Assembly (NCBI RefSeq): GCF_000378445.1
Contig: NZ_KB899718.1
Coordinates: 1 to 64,000, forward strand
Source: Deinococcus aquatilis DSM 23025
GTDB lineage: Bacteria > Deinococcota > Deinococci > Deinococcales > Deinococcaceae
Direction: 5' to 3'
Length of the DNA: 64,000 bases
Part shown: positions 45,877 through 54,877 of the stretch, piece by piece
Layout of the letters: every line of letters starts with the position of its first letter
How positions within the stretch are numbered: position 1 is the stretch's first letter
Translations under genes and position numbers: made by a program
The notes under the pieces: generated by a model
Databases searched by the model: none
Seen by the model: only the letters and a program-made list of their open reading frames with translations
What the model was told of the DNA's origin: nothing

Positions 45877-47298
45877 TCAGTGGCTGTGCCCTGCGCCCGT
45901 TCCGCGTTTGCCGCTCACTTCCTCGCGCACTTCGGCCACCAGGAAAGTGCAGGCTTCGGCGCACGGAATGGCTCCCGGCACACCGTCGAAGAAGGTACGG
46001 GGCAGGTTTTCTCCGGCCCACAGGCGCGTGCGGAGGCAACCGCTGCACACGTCCTCGGCCACATGCTCGACCTGTTCCGGGGTGGCCTTTTGCACCTTGG
46101 CATAGATTCCGGTCTGGCGGCGGGCGGTGGTGGCCCAGGGCGTGGCCCGCAACGCGTGTTGCTGGTGCGCGTAGCCTTCTTCCACAATTGCCGGATACAG
46201 CGCATGCATGGCGCGGGGCAGGTCGGTTTCGCTGAGTACGGCCCGCCAGCCACGCGGCAGATTCCGCAGGGTATGGACCGGGCGGTGGTGGCCGCCCTCA
46301 TCGCGGCGGGTCTGATCGCGCAGACCTTCGGGCGTCACGGTGGTGGTCAGGTCGCCGCCGGGAATGCCTTCATCGAGGGCGTGACGAACCTCGAACATGC
46401 CCAGTTGCGGCGTAATCATCACCTCGCCCACACGCATTCCACGCCGGGCCATCGTCATGAAGGCCGTCCAGGCCTGGGCATGAAGCCGGTCTTCGTCGCC
46501 GCCGCGCCCACCTGTGCCGCGTGCTTCCTCGGCCAGTTGCAGGATCACCTCGGCAATGCGGGCGTGGGTGCCCACTGGGCGGGCATAGTGCACCGTTTGC
46601 GGCCCATGTGGGTTCTCGGGAAATTCGGTAACGGCCCCGGTCAGGCCCATATCTTCCGGGATGGTTTCCAGCGTGTGCCAGCCCTCTGAGGCAAAGAAGG
46701 GAACCACCACCACACGCGGCGCATGCACCCGCTCGGGCCACAGACCGACCTTGGGTTCTTCGTCCAGGAAGAGGGCCTCCACCTCGGTAAACAGCCCGGT
46801 ATGCCGCAGCCGCTCGGCGTTCTCGTAGACCACGCGGTTGCTGTTTTCGTTGCGGGTGGTGCCGTGGCCCAGCACGACCAGAGCCGTTGGGGGCGTGCCT
46901 TCGTCACCCAGGTCGGGCAGGGCTTCCCGCGCCCGCTCCAGAATCACGTCGGCCATGCTGGAATGCACGCCGTAGGGCAGGGTATAACGCACAGTTTTGC
47001 CGCCCAGCACGCGGGCCACACCCTCGGGCGGCACTGGCCCCTGATGCCCGAGGCCCATTTCACGCGGGATCACCGTCTCGGTAAAATAGCCCTCGCTGAT
47101 AAACATGGGAATCACAGTGACATCGGTGCTGGCCGTGGTTTTCAGCACCTGCCGAAGCGAGGGTTCTTCTTTCCAATACCCTTCTACCACTTCATCAAAG
47201 AGGCCGCGCTCGCGAATCAACTCGGCGTACCGGTAGACCGCGCCCGCCGACTCGCCGTTGAGGTGAGAACCATGACCGATCAGGACGAGAGAACGCAT
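45877..47298 (-). CDS. CbiX-type chelatase with DR2241-like Fe-S domains
   Basis: A 473-aa protein matching D. radiodurans DR2241. Residues 1-265 are two CbiX/sirohydrochlorin-chelatase repeats: [20 protein letters not shown] with its [16 protein letters not shown], and [20 protein letters not shown] with [20 protein letters not shown]. Residues about 275-360 are the DR2241 stabilising domain. The last 110 residues carry the [4Fe-4S] ligands [10 protein letters not shown] and CAEACTF. Family members insert cobalt or iron into sirohydrochlorin; the exact role of this form is not established. The His-rich last residues (GAGHSH) could bind metal. TACATT lies 9 nt before the ATG. Confidence 0.9.
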   Translation of the reverse strand: MRSLVLIGHGSHLNGESAGAVYRYAELIRERGLFDEVVEGYWKEEPSLRQVLKTTASTDVTVIPMFISEGYFTETVIPREMGLGHQGPVPPEGVARVLGGKTVRYTLPYGVHSSMADVILERAREALPDLGDEGTPPTALVVLGHGTTRNENSNRVVYENAERLRHTGLFTEVEALFLDEEPKVGLWPERVHAPRVVVVPFFASEGWHTLETIPEDMGLTGAVTEFPENPHGPQTVHYARPVGTHARIAEVILQLAEEARGTGGRGGDEDRLHAQAWTAFMTMARRGMRVGEVMITPQLGMFEVRHALDEGIPGGDLTTTVTPEGLRDQTRRDEGGHHRPVHTLRNLPRGWRAVLSETDLPRAMHALYPAIVEEGYAHQQHALRATPWATTARRQTGIYAKVQKATPEQVEHVAEDVCSGCLRTRLWAGENLPRTFFDGVPGAIPCAEACTFLVAEVREEVSGKRGTGAGHSH

Positions 47299-47526
47299 AC
47301 GCCTGCCAATGTAGCGCCGTGTACAGCGCCAGATTGTCCCTCTTGCTGCCGTGCTGCTCGGGGACCCACCCCACGCGAGGTTCAGGCGCTGTAAAGCCCT
47401 GCCTTAGACTGTCCTCACCTATTTGACCGGGCGGCTTCGTAGCGTAAGAGCCGCACTCAATTCTCGGGTCTATGGTTTCTGGCACGCTGCCGGACATGGA
47501 GCCGCGCCCCCTCAGGAGGTTTCACC

Positions 47527-47952
47527 ATGTTTTTCCAACAAAAAGACCGGCACGAACAGATGGCCCGCCTTGATCCCCGCGATACCAACGCCGACGGTGT
47601 GGTCAGCCCGGAGGAAGCCGCCGCCTATATTCAGGATTACCTGCAAAACGCCTCGCCGCAGGAGCGCGACGAGTTGTTGCGCGGCTACATGAACCAGATG
47701 ACCCCCGATCAGCGCCAGCAGATGGGCGACGCCATCGTGCAGAGCAGCGCCAACCCCGTCCAGAGCGTGCGGGCCGATGATCCCAACGATCTCGCAGACG
47801 CCTTTACCCGTACGGCCCAGGCTCCTGCTCAGGATGGCCGCAGCCCCCTTGAAGCGGCCTTTGGTCAGGGAGGCATGCTCAGCAACCCGATGGTCAAGGC
47901 CGGACTGGTAGGCCTCGCCGCCATGATCGGCAGCAAGATGCTGCGCCGCTGA
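47527..47952 (+). CDS. EF-hand protein with C-terminal hydrophobic segment
   Basis: A 141-aa protein. Residues about 19-30, DTNADGVVSPEE, fit the 12-residue EF-hand calcium loop (D-x-N-x-D-G-x-V-S-x-x-E), followed by the exiting helix AAAYIQDYLQNA. A Gln/Asp-rich middle leads to a short hydrophobic helix (MVKAGLVGLAAMIGSKML) near the end. A strong Shine-Dalgarno sequence (aggaggt) precedes the ATG. TTGACC-N16-TAAGAG near 47423 may be its promoter. It could be a membrane-associated calcium sensor, but there is only one EF-hand and no known family name. Confidence 0.75.
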   Translation: MFFQQKDRHEQMARLDPRDTNADGVVSPEEAAAYIQDYLQNASPQERDELLRGYMNQMTPDQRQQMGDAIVQSSANPVQSVRADDPNDLADAFTRTAQAPAQDGRSPLEAAFGQGGMLSNPMVKAGLVGLAAMIGSKMLRR

Positions 47953-47973
47953 AGATCAGCGCGACCTGAATCT

Positions 47974-48010
47974 CTCCCCCTGGCCTGTGTGGTCGGGGGG
48001 AGTTGTGTTG
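47974..48010 (+). terminator. probable terminator of the EF-hand gene
   Basis: The stem ctccccc / gggggag with a 15-nt loop is followed by ttgtgttg, a weak T-tract. Confidence 0.55.
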
Positions 48011-48012
48011 GA

Positions 48013-48078
48013 TCACCGGGTTGAGCTGCACGCGTTCGATCTGCACGGGTTTGATCTGCAATGGGCTGATGTACATGG
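48013..48078. repeat. degenerate 15-bp tandem repeat
   Basis: About four units related to gatctgcacgggttt follow one another (cgatctgcacg, tgatctgcaat, tgatgtacatg). On the minus strand they read as pentapeptides QIKPV-QIERV-QLNPV, but no supported gene covers them. The rest of the 47953-48261 gap holds only the EF-hand terminator and, at its end, the leaderless -10 box of the M20 gene. Confidence 0.55.
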
Positions 48079-48261
48079 CTCGATCTTCACCGTGATTGCT
48101 GAAACCTGTGCGGTGTAGGTGCCTTATGCGCCATTTAGAGGGGCCGCTGCCGGAGCAGGCTGGTCGGTAGGCCGTTTTCCTCCCCGGACATCGCCCAATC
48201 TCCCGGCGGCTGACCACTCGCCTTACTGTTCTGCGGCCTATAACCGTTAGAATCGCCTGTA

Positions 48262-49347
48262 ATGCCTCTGTCGTACCTCCCGCGCATAGCGCAGACGCCT
48301 GCCCCTACATTCGAGGAGGGGGCGCGTGCTGATCTGATCACCCAACTGTGGCAGGAATTGGGGTTTACCTGCGAGCGCGACGAGGTGGGCAATGTCCTGA
48401 CCCGCATCACCCCGCCCGGTACCGAGGGCAGACCCGCGCTGCTGCTGGCCGCCCATCTGGATACGGTGTTCGCGGCAGGCACCGACGTCACGGTACGCGA
48501 TGAAAAAACGCGGCTGGTGGGGCCGGGTGTGGGCGACAACAGTGCCAGCCTCGCGGTGGTCACGGCGCTGCTGGAAGAATACGCCGCGCAGCCGGTGGCC
48601 CTGCGGCGGCCCCTCTGGGTGGCGGCCAATGTAGGAGAAGAAGGGCTGGGCGACCTGCGCGGTGCCAAGCACCTGATCGCCAAACACCGGGCCTCATTGG
48701 GTGCATTTGTGGCCGTGGATGGTTACCTGGGCATCGCAGTTACGCGGGCGGTGGGCGTGCGGCGCTACCGGGCCACCTTTATCGGGCCGGGGGGTCACTC
48801 CTGGGGTGATCAGGCTCCGAGTGCGCTGCACGCGCTGGGGATCGCCATTGCGGGCCTGTATGCCCTGCACCGCCCCAATACGCCGCGCACCACACTGAAT
48901 GTCGGGCTGGCGTCGGGCGGCAACAGCGTCAATTCTATTGCCGGAAGTGCTGAACTGCTGCTGGACCTACGCTCGCTGGATGCGCGGGCACTAGCTGAAC
49001 TGGACACCCGCGCTCAGGGCGTGCTGCATAACGCGGCGCGTGAGGCGGGCGTGAATGTGCGTCTGGAGCGCGTTGGAGACCGTCCGGGCGGTGACCTGCG
49101 CTCCGGCCCGCTGCTGGATATGGCCCACGAAGCGGCCCGCGAAGGCCGCATGGATCTGCGTCTGGCCTCCAGCAGCACCGATGCCAACGCTGCCGTGCCA
49201 CATGATTTGCCCGCCATTGCAGTGGGCGTGTACCGGGGTGGCAATGCCCACCGTGAAGACGAATGGGTGCAGCACAGCAGCCTGACTCCGGGTCTGCGGT
49301 TCCTGCGCCGGATGGTGGAGTTGTACCAACACCGTCCGCTGTCTTAG
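48262..49347 (+). CDS. M20-family zinc metallopeptidase
   Basis: A 361-aa peptidase of the M20 family (DapE/ArgE/peptidase T type). Metal-site residues can be followed: AAHLDTVF (His-x-Asp), GVGDNSASLAV (bridging Asp), VGEEGLGD (catalytic and ligand Glu) and ASSSTDANAAVPH near the C-terminus. The insert domain starts at RYRATFIGPGGHSWGD and includes the dimerisation His. The substrate is not clear from sequence; a di- or tripeptidase is likely. TAGAAT lies 8 nt before the ATG. Confidence 0.9.
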   Translation: MPLSYLPRIAQTPAPTFEEGARADLITQLWQELGFTCERDEVGNVLTRITPPGTEGRPALLLAAHLDTVFAAGTDVTVRDEKTRLVGPGVGDNSASLAVVTALLEEYAAQPVALRRPLWVAANVGEEGLGDLRGAKHLIAKHRASLGAFVAVDGYLGIAVTRAVGVRRYRATFIGPGGHSWGDQAPSALHALGIAIAGLYALHRPNTPRTTLNVGLASGGNSVNSIAGSAELLLDLRSLDARALAELDTRAQGVLHNAAREAGVNVRLERVGDRPGGDLRSGPLLDMAHEAAREGRMDLRLASSSTDANAAVPHDLPAIAVGVYRGGNAHREDEWVQHSSLTPGLRFLRRMVELYQHRPLS

Positions 49348-49685
49348 GCCAAGTTTCTTAAGGCAGTCGCCGAAGATGTTGGTCGTTGATCAAGCAGAGT
49401 GAAAGTCTTGGGGAAAACCTGAGGAATGGAAGTGCCAGAAGCCTTTTTTCTGACCCTGTCATTCCCCAGATAATCCAGTGCAGGGTAGGCCCAGCAGAAT
49501 CTCGCGATGTTTCGGGCAAAATTTGATCTGAGCAGATTGCCAGGGGGCGTTTCCTAGAGTTTTTCAGGCTGCCCCCAGCGGGACGGTAGCCCCCAAAAGT
49601 ATCGGATAACACGGGATTTTTGTAACCCTGGTCGGGATTGCTTCCCACCCATTTCCCATCTGTTCAGAGCAGAATAAGGGTCAAT
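49348..49685. other. intergenic region upstream of the S41 peptidase
   Basis: A 338-base gap with no gene that I can support. It is less GC-rich than its surroundings. The only clear signal is aaggg just before the S41 start. A tttttgtaaccctggtcgg segment (near 49615) is echoed by tttttgtaccctgatcagag at 51239, upstream of the next gene, and may be a shared regulatory or promoter element. No convincing -35/-10 pair was found. Confidence 0.45.
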
Positions 49686-51080
49686 ATGAAGCTTACGCAG
49701 CGCCGCATCCCACGCGCCCCAAGGTCGGCGCTCACGTCTGCTCTTCAGCTCTCGTTGTCGCTGTCGCTGATGTTCAGTTTGCCCGCTCTGGCGCAGTCAC
49801 AGGTGGGCAGGCCGGGGAGCGCTGGCAGCCAGTCCACCGGGACTCGGGCCATCTCCGACGTGTCTCCGGCACAGGCGGTGTTCGATCAGGTCAACATACT
49901 GCTGCAAAGCTCGTATGGAGGCCTATCTACCGTAGACCGTGCGGCCCTGAACCGTGAATATCAGGCGCGGTTGGACGCCGTCTGTGCGCCCACGCCCACC
50001 AACTGCGCCGAGGAAAAGGCCTACCCGGTCATAGAGGCCGAGATCACTGCGCTGGACGACGAACACACCTTCTTTCAGAACCCCGAGGATTTTCAGGAAT
50101 TCGTCGCCAGTGCCACGGGCGGCAACCGCAGGCAATTCGGCGTGAAGCTGGCCCTGTTGGACGGTCAGCAGCGGGTGGTGCTGGAGGTGGTGCCCAATAG
50201 CGTGGCGGCGACAGCGGGGTTGCTGCGCGGCGACGTCCTCACCAGCATCGACGGTCAGCCCTACACCTACGACGCCCTCCGGGCAGCGCGGGAAGCGGGG
50301 CGGCCCATTGATCTGGGTGTGAGCACACGCGGCGTAGAACGGGTGGTCAACGTCACTTCTCAGGAAAGCAGCACCCGTGATCTGCCGCGCCTGACCTACG
50401 TTTCTTCGTCCGGCGGGACCGAAGACGTGGCTGTGCTGCGGATTCCCACCTTCATTTCGGGCGGGGGAGTGGCGCAGGGCGTGCATGATCTGGTGGGGCA
50501 GGCGCGGGCGCGGGGCGTGCGCGGCATCATCGTGGATCTGCGCGGCAACGGTGGCGGCAGCCTCCAGGAGTGCGACGGCGCAGTCAGTGCTTTTGTGCCC
50601 AGCTTTACGCGGGTGGCCCGCAGCGCTGAGGGCAACAGCCGCACGCTGGTCAGCCGGGGTGCACGGGTCGAGGCAGGCCGAACCAGCGGCATCGTGACCA
50701 ATCCTCAACTCTGGACGGGGCCGCTGTCGGTGCTGGTCGATCAGGGCAGCGCCTCTTGCAGCGAATTCTTTGCCTTCGAGATCCAGAATGCGGCGCGTGG
50801 CCCGATTCTCGGTGAGCGCACGGCGGGCGTGGGCAACACCGCCACCCGCGTCTTTCCTATTGGAGAAGAGGCCGCCCTGCAACTGACGATCCTGAACTAC
50901 GCCAAGCCTGACGGCACCCCCTATCCCACCCGCCTGACTCCTGACATTCCCGATGAGCAGGACGAATCCACCACCCGCCTGCTGACCCAGGGCCAGGACG
51001 AGTTGCTGAACCTGGGGGTAAGGGTGCTGGACGGCGCTCCGGTACTCTCGCAAGACCCCTTGCAGCCCAGCAGCCCCTGA
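49686..51080 (+). CDS. secreted S41-family peptidase, variant active site
   Basis: A 464-aa protein with a signal peptide (RSALTSALQLSLSLSLMFSLPALAQ). An N-terminal helical region contains two Cys (AVCAPTPTNCAEE, likely disulfide). A PDZ domain follows (about residues 150-225, RVVLEVVPNSVAATAGLLRGDVLTSIDG). The S41 core is about 235-455 (GVRGIIVDLRGNGGGSL, then the nucleophile in DQGSASCSEFFAFE). In CtpA/Tsp the next block is GxxTxGKG with the catalytic Lys; here it reads GERTAGVGN, with Val in place of Lys. It may use another base, as other S41 branches do, or be inactive. The ATG at 49686 follows aaggg. Confidence 0.88.
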   Translation: MKLTQRRIPRAPRSALTSALQLSLSLSLMFSLPALAQSQVGRPGSAGSQSTGTRAISDVSPAQAVFDQVNILLQSSYGGLSTVDRAALNREYQARLDAVCAPTPTNCAEEKAYPVIEAEITALDDEHTFFQNPEDFQEFVASATGGNRRQFGVKLALLDGQQRVVLEVVPNSVAATAGLLRGDVLTSIDGQPYTYDALRAAREAGRPIDLGVSTRGVERVVNVTSQESSTRDLPRLTYVSSSGGTEDVAVLRIPTFISGGGVAQGVHDLVGQARARGVRGIIVDLRGNGGGSLQECDGAVSAFVPSFTRVARSAEGNSRTLVSRGARVEAGRTSGIVTNPQLWTGPLSVLVDQGSASCSEFFAFEIQNAARGPILGERTAGVGNTATRVFPIGEEAALQLTILNYAKPDGTPYPTRLTPDIPDEQDESTTRLLTQGQDELLNLGVRVLDGAPVLSQDPLQPSSP

Positions 51081-51201
51081 GATTGCTCATCAGTCTCAGT
51101 CAAGTCAGCTAACCCACCCTGATGGGGGGGCCGTCAGCTCAATGCTGTGTTTGATCTTTCCGAATAGGCATGGTCTGAAGAGAGTTGAAAGTGCGCCCTG
51201 C

Positions 51202-51241
51202 GGTCAGGAAGTCCATCCTCGGTCTTCCTGACCAGGCAGTT
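51202..51241 (+). terminator. probable intrinsic terminator after the S41 peptidase
   Basis: A 10-bp perfect stem ggtcaggaag / cttcctgacc with a 12-nt loop; five T follow 6 nt later. It lies 120 nt after the peptidase stop. The rest of the 51081-51329 gap shows no gene. Confidence 0.55.
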
Positions 51242-51329
51242 TTTGTACCCTGATCAGAGCCGAGTCCCGGACCAGGATCAGGCCGAAAGGTATGGAATTA
51301 CACAGCCCCCCCTGCTCCTGCCTGACAGC

Positions 51330-51752
51330 ATGGCCCCTGTGGACACGCTCCTTCCTGATTTGCGCGCCCTTGCCGCCCTGGAGATGGGCGCACTGCACCG
51401 CGTTGCTGCAACGGGCAGTGAGAACTTTTATGCCGGGTACCGGAGCATTCCCGGAAGCGGTATTCCTGAACAGCCCCGGATCCATATGTCGGTGGCGCAC
51501 GGCACCCAGGACATTCAGTGGCTGCGCGGAGACGCACCCAACCTGCTCCTGCACCTGATGCACTGGGCGGCCCGCCGCAACCACCGTGTGCGGCTGGAAC
51601 TGGTCAACGAATTTGATGAAAACGGCGATCAGAGCGTTTACGAGGCCACTCTGCACGGCGGCATGGTCATGGCCTCTGCCCACGCACTTGATCCCCTGAG
51701 CGCCCTGCTGCGCGTTCTGGTGCAGGCCGAACGAAACGAGCGTGCTGCCTAG
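51330..51752 (+). CDS. hypothetical protein
   Basis: A protein of about 140 aa, mixed alpha/beta, with no signal peptide, membrane helix or recognised domain. The middle has ENFYAGYRSIPGSGIPEQPRIHMSVAHGTQDIQWLRGD and the end HALDPLSALLRVLVQAE. The start is uncertain: the ATG at 51330 has no Shine-Dalgarno sequence or leaderless -10 box, and the frame is open back to 51243. Coding character (third-position GC) is strong from about 51330 on. The gene stands alone. Confidence 0.6.
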   Translation: MAPVDTLLPDLRALAALEMGALHRVAATGSENFYAGYRSIPGSGIPEQPRIHMSVAHGTQDIQWLRGDAPNLLLHLMHWAARRNHRVRLELVNEFDENGDQSVYEATLHGGMVMASAHALDPLSALLRVLVQAERNERAA

Positions 51753-51784
51753 CGCGGCGAACCTCGCCGCCTCTGGCCCTGCCT

Positions 51785-52189
51785 CTAAAACTTGATCAGA
51801 CTCAGGCTGACGAAGTATTTGTTGCCTTCCATCTTGCGGGCCGAGACATCCAGAAACCGGCCTGATTTGTCGCGCAGTCGCCGCCCCAGTGTGCCGCCGT
51901 AGTCGGTCTTCATCACGAAGGTGTACCCCCGGCGCGTCAGTTGCGTGATCAGGTTGTCGAATTTCAGCGCCTTTGCGTCCACGCTGTACATCTCGAACCA
52001 GCTCATTTTTTGTCCTGTTCCCAGGGAAGACTGTAGGCCCTCTTTGGAACTGGCCGCCCAGCCGTCACATTTGGGCGCGTAGCCCGCAGGCGTCGGCATC
52101 AGACCGCCCGCAATAAAGCCTTTTTTGACCGGGCAGGCCAAAGCCGACGACACGAACAACAGACCTACCAACGCCGTGACTGGTTTCAT
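51785..52189 (-). CDS. small secreted protein of unknown function
   Basis: A 134-aa protein with a signal peptide MKPVTALVGLLFVSSALA, cut before CPVKKG. The mature protein has two Cys (CPVKKG and PKCDGWAASS) that may form a disulfide. A beta-rich C-terminal half follows (RGYTFVMKTDYGGTLGRRLRDKSGRFLDVSARKMEGNKYFVSLSLIKF). No family is recognised. TACGCT lies 9 nt before the ATG, so the leader would be only a few bases. Confidence 0.68.
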   Translation of the reverse strand: MKPVTALVGLLFVSSALACPVKKGFIAGGLMPTPAGYAPKCDGWAASSKEGLQSSLGTGQKMSWFEMYSVDAKALKFDNLITQLTRRGYTFVMKTDYGGTLGRRLRDKSGRFLDVSARKMEGNKYFVSLSLIKF

Positions 52190-52290
52190 GGTGAGTTCAG
52201 CGTACAGGGTGAGGCGGGCAGGAAGCCATCACATAGCGGGGGGCAGATTCCTCTCGCCGCGCCTCATGCGGGAATGAGAGAATGCAGCCC

Positions 52291-53091
52291 ATGACTGACC
52301 CTGCTTCTGCACCTGCACCTGCGCCCAAAGCGCGGGCACGGGTTCCCAAAACCGTCTGGGATCTGGTGTTCACCCTGCTCATTCCCATCCTGATCCTCAG
52401 TCCCAACATTCTGGGCAGCGGCATCAGCGTGGCCGACACGGTCTTTGGCGGCGGCACAGCGGGCAATATCCGGTCCTATCTGCTGGCCGCCCTGATCCCG
52501 GTCGCCTACGTGCTGTGGGATCTGTTGGTCAACCGCAACGTCAGCCCGGTGGCCCTGATCGGCGGCGTGGGCGCCATTTTCAGCGGCGCTCTGGCGTTCT
52601 GGTACGTGGACGGTTTCTGGTACGCCATCAAAGACAGCGCCCGCTCTTACCTCACCGGCATCCTATTTCTGATTTCGGCGGCCACCAGCGTGCCCCTCTT
52701 CCGGGTGTTTCTGGATGCCACCAGCATAGGTGAAAGTCCCGAACACCGCGCCGCCACCGCACAGGCCATGCGCGACCCTGCCGTGCACAAAGGTCTGGTT
52801 CTGGGCACGGTGGTCTTCGCCGTCTTCGATCTCATCGGCGGCGTGATCAACAGCATTGTGAACTATGGCCGGGTGGTGGCTAAATTTGGCTCGGACGCCT
52901 TCAATGCTCAGGTGGCCGAGGTCAATGCGCTGATGCGGGCGCCCTCGCTGGCCCTCAGTCTGGTGGGCGTGTTTGCCGCCGTGTGGCTGGTGCAGCGTGC
53001 GGTGAAAGCCCGTTACGGTGAGGGAGCCAACCTCTTTGAACCCGCCAAACTGACCCAGGCCATGCGCGAAAAAGGTGAGTTGCGGGCGTAA
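52291..53091 (+). CDS. VC0807-type multi-pass membrane protein
   Basis: A 266-aa protein with about six transmembrane helices, beginning WDLVFTLLIPILILSPNIL and then YLLAALIPVAYVLWDLLVNR. The pattern of VC0807-family proteins (unknown function) is visible, with the loop DATSIGESPEHRAATAQAMRDPAVHKG between helices and a final helix LALSLVGVFAAVWLVQRAVK. The first 25 residues are Ala/Pro/Lys-rich and cytoplasmic. GAGAAT lies 7 nt before the ATG at 52291, a near match to the leaderless box; the ATG at 52282 is the alternative. Confidence 0.8.
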   Translation: MTDPASAPAPAPKARARVPKTVWDLVFTLLIPILILSPNILGSGISVADTVFGGGTAGNIRSYLLAALIPVAYVLWDLLVNRNVSPVALIGGVGAIFSGALAFWYVDGFWYAIKDSARSYLTGILFLISAATSVPLFRVFLDATSIGESPEHRAATAQAMRDPAVHKGLVLGTVVFAVFDLIGGVINSIVNYGRVVAKFGSDAFNAQVAEVNALMRAPSLALSLVGVFAAVWLVQRAVKARYGEGANLFEPAKLTQAMREKGELRA

Positions 53092-53108
53092 GTCTCAGAA
53101 ACGCTGTT

Positions 53109-53142
53109 CCGCTCTGATCTGCATTCGGGTCAGGGCGGTTTT
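53109..53142 (+). terminator. intrinsic terminator of the VC0807-type gene
   Basis: A 9-bp stem ccgctctga / tcagggcgg (one G-T pair) with a 12-nt loop, followed by tttt. Confidence 0.7.
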
Positions 53143-53174
53143 GCTTGAAAGAAGGGTTGGGCTTGAAAGGTGGG

Positions 53175-53726
53175 CTACCACGTACACAGGCCCTGATTCT
53201 TGGGCCACTCCACGTAGATTCCGCTGACCTCGTAGCCTCCGACATTCAGTCCTTCTCTGCCGCTCCAATTGATCTTGAGGGAGCCGACTTGCTGTTCTTG
53301 TTGCCCCAGATCAAGCCACCAGTTTTGCTGGGCTACCCTTTGCAGCGCCCTGCTTTGCTGCCGCGTGGAGGGGCCGTGACACCGGTTCAAGACATGTTTA
53401 ACCACGGCCACCAGCGCCCGCTGCTGCTGAGGTGTCGCGTGCGGAGAGGATACCCAGACGCGGACAAGGTTGGGGGTGCTGCTGGATTCCAACGCGCCCA
53501 GTGTCAGGAAAACTGGCCCGACTCCCGGAAGGGTCAGGTGGTGGGTATAGTTCACGTTGCCGAGCTGTGGATCAGGAACTTTGGCCACCTGCCGCGCTCC
53601 CGGTAGCTCACGTAGGACGTACAACATAATTCGGGGTTGCGCTCCACTGCCCAAAGCTATGTCGCCTAATCCGGCAGCCCACCAAGCAGTCAGCCCAACA
53701 GCCCACCAAGCAACCTTCTGTCTCAT
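53175..53726 (-). CDS. secreted or anchored protein of unknown function
   Basis: A 183-aa protein with an N-terminal hydrophobic segment VAWWAVGLTAWWAAGLGDIALG. That segment is an internal duplication: AWWAVGL and AWWAAGL are encoded by repeated cagcccaccaagca units. The mature part is beta-rich and ends with GGYEVSGIYVEWPKNQGLCTW; one Cys is at the end and one in LNRCHG. No family is recognised. The start at 53726 is chosen because TACAGT lies exactly 7 nt upstream; the open frame to 53747 would include the promoter. Confidence 0.68.
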   Translation of the reverse strand: MRQKVAWWAVGLTAWWAAGLGDIALGSGAQPRIMLYVLRELPGARQVAKVPDPQLGNVNYTHHLTLPGVGPVFLTLGALESSSTPNLVRVWVSSPHATPQQQRALVAVVKHVLNRCHGPSTRQQSRALQRVAQQNWWLDLGQQEQQVGSLKINWSGREGLNVGGYEVSGIYVEWPKNQGLCTW

Positions 53727-53780
53727 TCTCCGCACTGTAGAGGACAACGGCGGAAAGGGCAGAAGGGCACTTCCTGCTCG

Positions 53781-54515
<735 letters not shown>

Positions 54516-54852
54516 GGCGGGCAGTCTAGCCTACCCCCCTGTACCTTACCGGGCAAAACTAAAGGGAAACAGAAGATAAAGGTTCGGGCGGGTGCGGCTG
54601 AGGGCTGGATTCCGCGCGGTTTTCAAAGAGTCATTCGGGGGAACGGGTGAGCGGCGCAGGCTTGGTGGCCCAGAAGTTAGGGGTGTCTGTCGGGTTACAG
54701 CTGTGCAGAGCCGGGCTGAGCCGTCCAGTTCATCTCTTCGGCTCCTTTCACATCCTGTCCAGACTCAGCCCCACGGTGGGGGCTTGTATAGTGGGTGCCG
54801 TGCCGCCCAGCCCGCGTTTTTGTGCTGCGGCGGGAAGGAGTCGTCAACGCCC
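54516..54852. other. intergenic region upstream of cdaA
   Basis: A 337-base gap. It holds the leaderless box of the metallophosphoesterase at its left end, and at its right end a TATAGT box (54787-54792) with a 25-codon ORF starting 7 nt later. The frame of cdaA is open back to 54592, but that part has no coding character or start signal. Pairing cagccccac/gtgggggct at 54770-54785 could form a hairpin just before the -10 box. Confidence 0.5.
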
Positions 54853-54877
54853 GTGCCGTCCCCCCTCGGTTCCCTGA
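54800..54877 (+). CDS. 25-codon leaderless ORF overlapping the cdaA start
   Basis: GTG at 54800 lies exactly 7 nt after TATAGT (54787-54792). The frame runs 25 codons to TGA at 54875-54877, overlapping the predicted cdaA start (54853) in another reading frame. The peptide would be Pro/Arg-rich. If translated, the ribosome would cross the cdaA Shine-Dalgarno sequence and start codon and could control cdaA translation. Codon content is not convincing, so this is a low-confidence entry. Confidence 0.3.
   Translation: MPPSPRFCAAAGRSRQRPCRPPSVP

Noticed and set aside
54592..54852. A longer CdaA starting at 54592
   Set aside because: The added 87 residues lack membrane or conserved features and would include the TATAGT promoter; the first CdaA helix starts just after 54889.
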